A DNA stretch of 64,000 bases from Virgibacillus sp. 7505 (GTDB lineage Bacteria > Bacillota > Bacilli > Bacillales > Amphibacillaceae), in assembly GCF_002272135.1 (NCBI RefSeq), contig NZ_NPBF01000021.1:62001-126000 (forward strand). The letters run 5' to 3'. This document shows positions 17,101-24,033 of the stretch, one piece after another. How positions within the stretch are numbered: the first letter of the stretch is position 1; every line of letters starts with the position of its first letter. The notes under the pieces were generated by a model. It did not search any database. It was not told where the DNA came from and saw nothing but the letters and a program-made list of their open reading frames with translations. A program made the position numbers and the translations under genes.

Positions 17101-18536
17101 AAGACGGACATATTGCTGTATTTGCGAGTCCAGGTTATGGGAAATCGACATTCCTGCAGACAGTTGTCATGGATTTGGCGAGACAGCATAACCCGGAACA
17201 GCTTCATGTATATTTACTCGATTTTGGTACAAACGGATTGTTGCCTCTGAAGAATCTGCCGCATGTAGCCGATACGTTCCTCGTCGATCAAGTCGAGAAA
17301 GTAGGCAAATTAATCCGAATGCTGAATGGGGTCATGAAGCAGCGTAAACAAAAGCTGAGCCAGTACAGTGTGGCGAACATAGGCTTGTTCGAAAAAGCAA
17401 GCGGGGAGACTGTACCGAATATCTGTATTGTGATTGATAACTATGAGTCTGTCAGAGACAGTGATTTCGGTGACGATTTCGAGAAGGTAATCACACAGAT
17501 TGCCCGGGAAGGTGCCAGCATCGGAATTCATCTGATTATCAGTGCCGGGCGCCAAAGTGCGATGCGCATGCCTTTGCTGTCCAATATCAAGACACAAATC
17601 GCTTTGTACCTGATCGAGTCCAACGAAGCAAGATCGATTGTTGGGCGCACCGATATAGAAATTGAAGAAATCGCAGGCCGAGGTCTTGTGAAAATGGAGG
17701 AACCAGCATTATTCCAGACCATGCTGCCTGAACACGGGGAAGAAGCATTGGAAATCCTTGATCGGATTCAAGACTTAGCGAAAGACATGAACGAAGTATG
17801 GGATGGAGACTATCCGGATGCTATCCCGATGATGCCAGAAGGTGTCGTCGACTTCCAGGAATTCAAAGAACAGCGTCGTACCAAACGGATATTGGAAGAG
17901 AAGAAAGTGCCGCTTGGGCTTGATTTTGAAGAAGTATTGCCTGTTGCCTATAATCCGGCGCAATATGATCACATGACAGTTATCAGCGACCGGAAAGATG
18001 GATTGGATCGTATGATCAGATCTGTCGCGAAGAACGTTACGTTACTGAAAGATGTGTATCAAACGATGCTTATTGATACAGCAGATCAGGATATGGCTGA
18101 CGTAGGGAAAGACATGCATGCTTATGTGTCTGAATCAATTGGTATATCAACTATCAAAAATGAGCTCATAAATGAAATAAAACAACGTAATTCAGATGGA
18201 ATTTCGGAACCAAAATGGCTCGTACAAATAGCAGACCTGCAGGACTTCACGGAACGTGCAGGATTTACTCTTGAAGAGGCTACTCTCATGATGGAACGCG
18301 GCAGCAAAGCAGGCATACATTTCATCATTTGCAGCGATTACAACTATCTTGGAATGAGCTATGAGCAAGTACCAAAGTACCTTCGCAACCAAGCTATTTT
18401 CGGTCTTGTGGGCATGCGCTTAGGCGATCAGGATATCTTCAAACAGCCTTTTATCCGCCAGGAGAAATATCCTGAACCGTACGAATGCTATGTAGCCTTG
18501 GATCATCAGCATGTGAAAGTGAAAATACCGGAGTAG
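14103..18536 (+). CDS. essC: Type VII secretion ATPase EssC (YukBA)
   Basis: A 1477-residue FtsK/SpoIIIE-family motor. Order: two N-terminal FHA-like domains (about 1-190), two transmembrane helices (about 228-268), then three ATPase modules. Module 1 has Walker A GTTGSGKS (~665-672) and Walker B-like LFLISDEFAEL; module 2 has Walker A ASPGYGKST (~1008-1016); module 3 (from ~1280) has VISDRKDG in place of a P-loop and is probably non-catalytic. EssC drives substrate export and its C-terminal module usually determines which LXG cargo is accepted. The LXG module starts 12 nt after the stop. Ribosome site GAGGAAG upstream. Single unbroken frame. Confidence 0.95.
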   Translation: MAHKTLLIAYKDKLHKCHLPEQTGQTVIIGDRRKNQVTIAGLATELELEWDGQQLFYQQEEIRTAKQIGELKLYVMDANKYNVFDIAGQQSIAFGEAAYNDINKPHWKADFVLLRETDRSGFRIDLQSGSMYHNYRLLQDDVLVEDGDILFVDGVMMTIYTDTIEINSNGSLDASFMELIGQEKPYGGEYPDYHRSPRIIYREPEEKRTIAKPANKPSKPSEQLARNIVPPLVMIAALVAISLVQPRGIFIIVMVIATLVTVIFSITSYVKNVRKYKEDMKQREATYKSYLKRKTKELYHASEEQRHALHYHYPDVQKISEMAAATEARIYEKTPYHHDFLNFRTGLGRVDTSFEISYNEEEFTQEQDDLVDEARHLLEQFKELHDVPVITSLTKGPVGYIGQRKLVLEQLQLLVMQLSLFHSYHDLQFVTIFPEEEKQEWDWMRWLPHASVRDINVRGFIYHERSRDQVLHSLYQVLKERKLQVDEKSNSNEKLYFSPHYVVLITDEKLILDHTIMEFFNEDPSQYGVSLVFVQDVMRALPEHVKTVIDIRDSNDGKIILEEAELVNKAFKPDHFPEDFNKEAVSRALAPLNHLQNLKNSIPEQVTFLEMYGVEKVEELAIQARWRKNETYKTLAVPLGLRGKEDIVQLNLHEKAHGPHGLVAGTTGSGKSEIIQSYILSLAVNFHPYEVAFLLIDYKGGGMANLFRNLPHLMGTITNLDRAQSMRALASIKAELQKRQRLFGEYNVNHINQYQKLFKQGKAAEPMPHLFLISDEFAELKSEQPEFMKELVSTARIGRSLGIHLILATQKPSGVVDDQIWSNSKFKLALKVQNASDSNEIIKTPDAAEITLPGRAYLQVGNNEIYELFQSAWSGADYIPDKNDEDHVDLTIYSINDLGQYDILTEDLSGLEKKESIEKIPSELDAIIDHIADYTEQQRIEPLARPWLPPLPEKIFGPELHPVSFRDAWKEPKKPLELMIGLLDQPEMQQQIPLTLNLSKDGHIAVFASPGYGKSTFLQTVVMDLARQHNPEQLHVYLLDFGTNGLLPLKNLPHVADTFLVDQVEKVGKLIRMLNGVMKQRKQKLSQYSVANIGLFEKASGETVPNICIVIDNYESVRDSDFGDDFEKVITQIAREGASIGIHLIISAGRQSAMRMPLLSNIKTQIALYLIESNEARSIVGRTDIEIEEIAGRGLVKMEEPALFQTMLPEHGEEALEILDRIQDLAKDMNEVWDGDYPDAIPMMPEGVVDFQEFKEQRRTKRILEEKKVPLGLDFEEVLPVAYNPAQYDHMTVISDRKDGLDRMIRSVAKNVTLLKDVYQTMLIDTADQDMADVGKDMHAYVSESIGISTIKNELINEIKQRNSDGISEPKWLVQIADLQDFTERAGFTLEEATLMMERGSKAGIHFIICSDYNYLGMSYEQVPKYLRNQAIFGLVGMRLGDQDIFKQPFIRQEKYPEPYECYVALDHQHVKVKIPE

Positions 18537-18548
18537 GAGGATATTTCT

Positions 18549-18968
18549 TTGAGTAAGAATCTGAGCATTTTGCAATCACGAAAACGATCTTTGCTGAATG
18601 GAATCAGTGATGCAAGAAGCCAAGCAAATATGTGGGGCGATAAAATCAGTCGCCTCCAGGAGGCTTCTAACAGTCTTCAAGCAGATATCACTGCACTCGA
18701 AGCAGACAAAAGTAAAATTGACTCCTTTGAAATAGACAAAAAGCGCTGGAAGGGGAAAGAAGAAACCCGCTTTTCTGATGCTTATGCGGAATATAAAGAA
18801 CAAGTTCAGCTTTTTGTTAAAAAAACAAAGCAAGCGAAAGAAACAATTGATGATGAAATAGTCCGCTTCGAAGCAAATCGTGCCAGCTGTCTTGTAAGTG
18901 TGGAGAACCTGTCCATGTCTTTGAGCAACGTGGAAGGAAGAATTAGACAGGAAATGGAGAAGGAGTAA
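18549..18968 (+). CDS. DUF5082 (YwqH)-like coiled-coil protein, LXG partner
   Basis: A 139-residue, highly charged, all-helical protein with long heptad-like stretches (residues ~30-65 and ~85-135), no signal peptide and no membrane helix. Start TTG at 18549 with GGAGG 8 nt upstream. Length, position and helical pattern match the DUF5082 proteins (B. subtilis YwqH) that precede LXG toxin genes. By analogy with the LXG-associated helical proteins described in streptococci it could bind the LXG domain and form the export-competent complex. Family assignment is from memory of the order ywqH-ywqI-ywqJ. Confidence 0.75.
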   Translation: MSKNLSILQSRKRSLLNGISDARSQANMWGDKISRLQEASNSLQADITALEADKSKIDSFEIDKKRWKGKEETRFSDAYAEYKEQVQLFVKKTKQAKETIDDEIVRFEANRASCLVSVENLSMSLSNVEGRIRQEMEKE

Positions 18969-18972
18969 TGAT

Positions 18973-19242
18973 ATGGCGAAAGAAGTAGCTATAAATATGG
19001 AAGTCTTTGAATCCAATGTCAGCAGTTTAAAAGCATCGGCAGAAGCTTTACTTTTTAGCCAGCATAAAAGTTATACGCTGGAAAAAACAAATATTGCGCC
19101 ATTTACGAAAGATCTAGAACAAATGATAAAAGCTATTGAACTTTTGGATAGATATAAGACATTATTGATACAAGATATCCAAACTTTGAAAGAGGTAGGA
19201 GAAACAATGCGGGACACTGATGAGCAGCAAGGAAAGAAATAA
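18973..19242 (+). CDS. DUF5344 (YwqI)-like small helical protein, LXG partner
   Basis: An 89-residue helical protein starting KEVAINMEVFESNVSSLKAS, WXG100-like in size but without a W-x-G motif. This matches DUF5344 proteins (B. subtilis YwqI, YxiC), which sit between DUF5082 and LXG genes. Four nucleotides separate it from the preceding gene; GGAG ribosome site overlaps that gene's end. Probable role: second helical partner of the LXG domain in T7SS targeting (inference from context). Confidence 0.75.
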   Translation: MAKEVAINMEVFESNVSSLKASAEALLFSQHKSYTLEKTNIAPFTKDLEQMIKAIELLDRYKTLLIQDIQTLKEVGETMRDTDEQQGKK

Positions 19243-19284
19243 TACAACAGTCCGCTGAATAAATTGTTCGTGGAGGGTTGAGTA

Positions 19285-20775
19285 ATGGGATATAAAGTGG
19301 ATATGAGTGAGGTTAATCGCTTTTCGGAGGATTTATCCAATATTTCAAGTAATATTAAAGATGGTTTAGAAAAGTTAAATTCAGATATTGATAAAATTAC
19401 TAAGATGGAGTCCTTTAGAGGAAAAGCAGCGGATAACGCAAAAAGTTATTATACTAATGTACATGGAATGACTATCAAGTTGTTTCAGGATTTATGGAGT
19501 GAATTAGAGGTAAATTTAACCACTCATATAGAGACTTTTGCTACTGTCGTGGATACTGATAAAGCGGCTATCATTGAAAATGACTATCTTACAGACACTA
19601 CTAAGGAATTAGGTACTCAACACGCTAAGTTAGAAACAGAGGAATCTTCCATTCATAAAACAATCAATGGAATCTTGGATATTTGCAGCGTGGATAAACC
19701 ACAGTTGAGGGAATCCACAATACAAAAAGAAGAATCTGAAGAGGTCACAAAGAATACAAACGAGAATCTGGAAAATTATCAATCTGCCAATTACGGTGAC
19801 ATTGGTGCGTTGGATAAAGTAATCGATCAAATAGGTAACGCCATGACGGAAGCAGGGAAGAAATCCGGAACTGAACGTTTTGAAAAAGGTGCTGATTCTG
19901 CCTTTACGAATGTTATGACTGCGTTAAACAAGGCAACTACAAGTATTGCATATGTGAAGGATGGTCTATCTGGAGTTACCACCAATAAGCCTGTAATGCA
20001 AGCTGCAAAAGAGCTTGGGCTATCGGTAACACGTTCAGTTGATAAGAGTACAGGTAAACCAATTTATCGCATCTATGCAACGGAAGAAGCGCTAAAAAAA
20101 TTAGGTGTAGAGCCAGATTACCATGCGAGGCAGCAGTTGAAACATAAACAGTCTGGTATTGCAAAAGAAAATTGGCGCTATGAGATGAAAGTAAGATATA
20201 AACAAAAGGCAACGTTAATGTATTATGATAAAAAAACAGGTAAGCATGTATGGTCTACTATAGGAAAGCCATTGGTGGAAAAATATCCGTTGCTCAATGT
20301 GTGGAAAAAGAAAGCACCCTTCAGAGAAAGATATGGATCTTTTAAGCAGGAATGGAGTAAAGGATTTAAAGGCGGGATCAAAGATACTTTTAATGTTAAA
20401 TCATTAGTCAGTGATCTGGATAATAGCGCTAAAGGTATTTCTAAAACTGCTGGTAAAGCAATAGCACCTCTTGGAGTCGGTCTTGGTTACTACACAAATT
20501 ATAATGATGCTAAAAAGGATGGTCTTCAAGGAACTGAGGCTCATATAAGAGCTGTCGAGGATACTGCTATAGACACTGCTATAAGTACTGGTGTTCAAGC
20601 TGCGTTTACAGCTGCGGGTACTGCTTTTATTCCAATTCCTGGTGTAGGGACTGCAGTAGGGATAGGTCTTGGAGTTTTGGCAAACTGGGCTATCAGCAGA
20701 GAGTGGAAAAACGGCAAATCTCTAACTGGTATGGTTAAAGACGGGTTTCATAAGGTTAAAGGATGGTTTAAGTAG
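19285..20775 (+). CDS. LXG-domain type VII secretion effector with C-terminal glycine zipper
   Basis: A 496-residue protein. Residues 1 to ~205 form the LXG helical domain (VDMSEVNRFSEDLSN start, signature SFRGKAADNAKSYY near residue 45-60). A linker and a lysine-rich middle (about 240-380) follow. The C-terminus (about 390-485) has two hydrophobic stretches and a glycine zipper G455-xxx-G459-xxx-G463 within IPGVGTAVGIGLGVLANW. This resembles the pore-forming LXG toxin TelE of Streptococcus gallolyticus rather than nuclease LXG toxins; no HNH, deaminase or NADase motif is visible. GGAGG ribosome site upstream. The region is more AT-rich than the T7SS core. Pore formation is inference. Confidence 0.8.
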   Translation: MGYKVDMSEVNRFSEDLSNISSNIKDGLEKLNSDIDKITKMESFRGKAADNAKSYYTNVHGMTIKLFQDLWSELEVNLTTHIETFATVVDTDKAAIIENDYLTDTTKELGTQHAKLETEESSIHKTINGILDICSVDKPQLRESTIQKEESEEVTKNTNENLENYQSANYGDIGALDKVIDQIGNAMTEAGKKSGTERFEKGADSAFTNVMTALNKATTSIAYVKDGLSGVTTNKPVMQAAKELGLSVTRSVDKSTGKPIYRIYATEEALKKLGVEPDYHARQQLKHKQSGIAKENWRYEMKVRYKQKATLMYYDKKTGKHVWSTIGKPLVEKYPLLNVWKKKAPFRERYGSFKQEWSKGFKGGIKDTFNVKSLVSDLDNSAKGISKTAGKAIAPLGVGLGYYTNYNDAKKDGLQGTEAHIRAVEDTAIDTAISTGVQAAFTAAGTAFIPIPGVGTAVGIGLGVLANWAISREWKNGKSLTGMVKDGFHKVKGWFK

Positions 20776-20790
20776 TAGGGGGTAGTAAAT

Positions 20791-21597
20791 ATGAGAAACC
20801 GAAAATTAGGCGAGAAGGACTTTTGGGCTCTGAGAAATTCGCTTGATTCAAGACAGAGTATATCGTCCCTTGGAGTAATATTAATTGTTTCAATCTTTAT
20901 TAATGCTATATTATTTTTGATTGTATACTTGGTAGTATCTGATTACTCAACATATCCAAATGTAGAAAGTATTTTCAAAGTACATCTATATATAACAGTG
21001 ACATTAAGTCTGTTGAGTTTGATTTTTGGATTGCCAACTGTTTATAAACGTTTCGAGAAAATACAATATTTAATTTCTATAATTGTATCTCAAAATACAT
21101 TTGGAGCATTTCCGCTTTTATTAGCATTATTTGCATTTGGAAATGTATATGGAGTTACACAAAACAATTTATTAACGATAACCAAACTAGCATTATTTGC
21201 AGGAGTATTAGTTTTTTTAATCACCAGCATTCGTTTATTTCTTCTATTAAAGCGAGGAGAATACAGAGCTGATTCATCAAAAGACAAGGTGAGAAATAAG
21301 TGGGAACATTTTGTGAGCGGCAATCTACCTATTTTTATTGCGATAGGAGTAGGTATTGTATTTATAATACAATTCTTATTTAGGGTTATCCCTTTAGGGG
21401 ATTTTGATATCATAATTATGGGTACGCTCAGTATTCTTATCTATTTGACAATGCTTTTTGTACTGCCAGAGCAGCTTGTAATGTTGTATTGTAAAATTCG
21501 CTATGAGAGCTTTAATCACAACCGCAAAGGGAATTTAAAACCATTTGGATTTAAAACTCCTCAGAAAAAGAAAAAAAAGAATTATAAGGTCAGATAA
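20791..21597 (+). CDS. Polytopic membrane protein, candidate immunity protein for the LXG effector
   Basis: A 268-residue protein with about six transmembrane helices (roughly 25-50, 63-84, 93-116, 126-152, 179-200, 207-226) and a basic cytosolic tail with a run of lysines. I do not recognise a family. It starts 15 nt after the effector stop, with a GGGGG ribosome site. Immunity to membrane-damaging LXG toxins is usually a membrane protein encoded directly downstream, which fits here. The gene is strikingly AT-rich. An alternative is a general membrane transporter of the module. Confidence 0.6.
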   Translation: MRNRKLGEKDFWALRNSLDSRQSISSLGVILIVSIFINAILFLIVYLVVSDYSTYPNVESIFKVHLYITVTLSLLSLIFGLPTVYKRFEKIQYLISIIVSQNTFGAFPLLLALFAFGNVYGVTQNNLLTITKLALFAGVLVFLITSIRLFLLLKRGEYRADSSKDKVRNKWEHFVSGNLPIFIAIGVGIVFIIQFLFRVIPLGDFDIIIMGTLSILIYLTMLFVLPEQLVMLYCKIRYESFNHNRKGNLKPFGFKTPQKKKKKNYKVR

Positions 21598-21618
21598 GGA
21601 ATTTAGGGAGATGTTCAT

Positions 21619-22074
21619 ATGAATGTAGAAACAAAGGAACTCTATTTTTCGAATGTATTAATATATGAAAATATAATGTTACGAGAAGACTGGCAAGAAG
21701 GTGTGGTTATTTTGGAAAACTTCACCTTGAGCGAGGATATCTACAGGAATGGACCGGTTTTCTTTTCTGTGAAATCAGTTGACAATGAGCCCAAGTTCGG
21801 ACAATTTAAGTATTATTTACCAATAAATGAAAGGGCTGAATTTGAGAAACATCCGAATTTTCGATTTGTTCCAGAGTATGAAGTTGGAAAGGCGTTGGTT
21901 TTAAGACAGGCGTCAGAAGAAATAGATTTCCAAACAGCGTACTCCAAAGTTAAGGATTATGCAAATTCAAAAGGTATAGAATTGGAAGACATATACTACT
22001 GCTTCCTACTAGAGGTGTATGAGGACATAATAATAGATGTTTATGTACCTATAAAGCGAGGCGATTCCAATTGA
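21619..22074 (+). CDS. DUF5085-like protein (first of two)
   Basis: A 151-residue soluble protein beginning VETKELYFSNVLIYENIML and containing YRNGPVFFSVKS; from memory this pattern belongs to DUF5085, a family frequently found beside LXG genes in Bacillus and Listeria with a GyrI-like fold. No signal peptide or membrane helix. AGGGAG ribosome site 9 nt before the ATG. Function unknown: immunity, chaperone or regulation are all possible. Confidence 0.6.
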   Translation: MNVETKELYFSNVLIYENIMLREDWQEGVVILENFTLSEDIYRNGPVFFSVKSVDNEPKFGQFKYYLPINERAEFEKHPNFRFVPEYEVGKALVLRQASEEIDFQTAYSKVKDYANSKGIELEDIYYCFLLEVYEDIIIDVYVPIKRGDSN

Positions 22075-22547
22075 TAACCAACCACAAGTTTTCTTATCGC
22101 AATGTAGCTTCTAAATATTACGAGTTCCGACCTCAAGATATCAATAAAGCGATGGATGATTTTAGGCGTACTTTAGAAGGCTGTGGTCTGCATTTGTCTG
22201 GAAATATGTTCTTTTCCATATTAAGTGATCCTCAAAGTGAGATTATGATTGCAGAAATTTTCTTGTCAATAGAGGAAGATTCAATAAAAGGTCTAGTTTC
22301 TTCAGAGGAAGAGATTAGATTTCGTAGTTATTTCACTATAAGCCCAATGGTGATGACGAGAATAATGAAGGATTTTGATTTTGAATCTCAAAAAAAATAC
22401 TGGGAACTAGTAAGATATTTGCAAGTGAATCAATTAGAGCAAGCTACTCCATTATTTGTTGAGTTTAAGAACAGTCTATCTGGAATTGATTATGTGGAAA
22501 TGAGTATTGGGTATAAGTTAAACGCAGATAACATTAGAATTGGTTGA
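22071..22547 (+). CDS. DUF5085-like protein (second of two)
   Basis: A 158-residue soluble protein, translationally coupled to the preceding gene: its TTG start overlaps the TGA stop (TTGA). The layout FSYRNVASKYYEF followed by a helix and SGNMFFSILSDP parallels the FSNV...NGPVFFSVKS layout of its neighbour, so the two are probably diverged paralogues. Last gene of the LXG module before a strong terminator. Function unknown. Confidence 0.6.
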   Translation: MITNHKFSYRNVASKYYEFRPQDINKAMDDFRRTLEGCGLHLSGNMFFSILSDPQSEIMIAEIFLSIEEDSIKGLVSSEEEIRFRSYFTISPMVMTRIMKDFDFESQKKYWELVRYLQVNQLEQATPLFVEFKNSLSGIDYVEMSIGYKLNADNIRIG

Positions 22548-22563
22548 ATATGGTATTATATAA

Positions 22564-22592
22564 AAAGGAGCATGCCCCCGGCATGCTCCTTT
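22564..22592. terminator. Bidirectional terminator closing the LXG module
   Basis: Thirteen-base-pair stem AAAGGAGCATGCC / GGCATGCTCCTTT with a CCC loop; A-run on the left and T-run on the right. It ends the plus-strand T7SS/LXG transcript and also the convergent SRAP gene, whose stop touches it. Confidence 0.9.
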
Positions 22593-23254
22593 CACAATGG
22601 ATTAATCAATTCCTCACTATTATTCCTCGGCGAATTAACAAGCGTAGAAACAGGGTAAGCCGTCAATTCCTCGGAATAAGGCTTCAATAAATCCTGCAAT
22701 TTATCTGGGTCTTGCTGTTCCCGATCAAGCCATTTGTCTTGAGAGGCAGCTGACAGTATAACCGGCATTCGGTTATGGATCTGCTGCATGAAGCTGTTTG
22801 CTTCGGTTGTGATGATGGTGCAGGTGAAGATGTTGCTTCCATCTTCATCCTGCCATTTCTCCCATAGACCTGCGAATGTGAGTGGGTTTTTATCTTTGCG
22901 CTGGATGCGCATAGGCTGTTTCTTTCCGTCTTCGGTTTTCCATTCGTAGAAGCTGTCAGCGGGAATGAGGCAGCGCTGTTTCTGAAATGCTTTCTTGAAG
23001 CTGCGTTTTTCCAGCAGTGTTTCGGATCGGGCATTGATCATTTTGCTGCCGATCTTCTTATCTGGTGCCCAAGGCGGGATGAGTCCCCAGCGCAGGGTTC
23101 CCAGCCGTCGTTTCTTTCCGTCATGAATGACTGCTGCAATTTGCTGCGTTGGTGCGATATTGTAGCTTGGTTCGAGTGCTTCCATCTCTGAGACAGCATC
23201 ATAGGTTCGCAGGAGCTCTTCCCAGGGAGTGAGTAATGTAAATCTGCCGCACAT
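22592..23254 (-). CDS. SOS response-associated peptidase, SRAP (YedK/HMCES) family
   Basis: A 220-residue SRAP protein. The start must be the ATG at 23254, because the mature N-terminus is the invariant catalytic Cys2 (MCGRF); an open frame extends upstream but is not used. Other family residues: INARSET, the PADSFYEWK glutamate, and HNRMPVIL histidine. SRAP proteins form a covalent thiazolidine link to abasic sites in single-stranded DNA, shielding them during replication. B. subtilis relatives are YoaM and YoqW. AGGAGAG ribosome site upstream on the minus strand. Monocistronic and convergent with the LXG module. Confidence 0.94.
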   Translation of the reverse strand: MCGRFTLLTPWEELLRTYDAVSEMEALEPSYNIAPTQQIAAVIHDGKKRRLGTLRWGLIPPWAPDKKIGSKMINARSETLLEKRSFKKAFQKQRCLIPADSFYEWKTEDGKKQPMRIQRKDKNPLTFAGLWEKWQDEDGSNIFTCTIITTEANSFMQQIHNRMPVILSAASQDKWLDREQQDPDKLQDLLKPYSEELTAYPVSTLVNSPRNNSEELINPL

Positions 23255-23295
23255 CTTCATCTCTCCTTTTTTCTCCATTATAACCCTTCTGCTGT

Positions 23296-24033
23296 TTACT
23301 GAAACGACTTGGAAACGATGATACATAGCGCAATGGCGGCAAGCATGACTGCAGCAAACATCCAATCTGTCCAACTAGTATGATACGTACGGTAAAATGT
23401 GCGGTCTCTTTCTCCTGTGAAGCCTTTGGATTCCATGGCTATGGCTGTCCGTTCAGCTTTGCGGATCGCGCTGGCCAGCAGGGGAATCGTGTACTGTTTG
23501 TATCGGCTGATTCTGCTTGTTTTCGTTTTGGCTCCCCGAATAAGATGCGCAGAGCGGATCGTCGTCAATTCATCTTTTAATAAAGGCAAAAAGCGATAGC
23601 CAGCTAAAATGCCGTATGCCAGTTTCGGTGAAACGCGACATTGCTGAATAAGACTTAAGATGAACGCCACTTTGTCTGTTGTCAGGACAAATAGCAAGGA
23701 CAGCGTGCTATAGCTGAATACACGGATAGCTAAAGCTAGCGCATCCTGCACGGTTTCTCTCGGCAGATCCCAGAAGAGGAACTGCTGTGTGATGGAAGGA
23801 TTCTCCGGTGTTTTTGCAAATAGCAGCGTTGATACGAGCATGCCGACTGCGAAAAGGGTGAAAGGGAGCAGATATAGAAGATACTTCTTGATTTGCACCT
23901 TTCCAAACAGTAATGTAACGGCAATCGTCCAGCCAATGTATAAAAGCAGTGCCAATGGATCAAAGAGGAAAGCAATGACGATTGCTGCTATCGTCACTGT
24001 TCCGGCTTTGACGCTGGGATTGATTTTATGCAT
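23296..24033 (-). CDS. ykoC: ECF transporter transmembrane subunit YkoC (EcfT type)
   Basis: A 245-residue integral membrane protein of the CbiQ/EcfT family, with about five to six helices and the two cytoplasmic coupling motifs in the C-terminal part (region with IRGAKTK and SAIRKAERTAIAMESKGF, the A-R-x-x/ESRGF-like coupling helix). Start chosen at 24033, where AGGAGGACA precedes the ATG; the gene overlaps the end of ykoD by 8 nt. With YkoD and YkoE it forms the hydroxymethylpyrimidine/thiamine uptake system. Last gene of the TPP-regulated operon. Confidence 0.9.
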   Translation of the reverse strand: MHKINPSVKAGTVTIAAIVIAFLFDPLALLLYIGWTIAVTLLFGKVQIKKYLLYLLPFTLFAVGMLVSTLLFAKTPENPSITQQFLFWDLPRETVQDALALAIRVFSYSTLSLLFVLTTDKVAFILSLIQQCRVSPKLAYGILAGYRFLPLLKDELTTIRSAHLIRGAKTKTSRISRYKQYTIPLLASAIRKAERTAIAMESKGFTGERDRTFYRTYHTSWTDWMFAAVMLAAIALCIIVSKSFQ

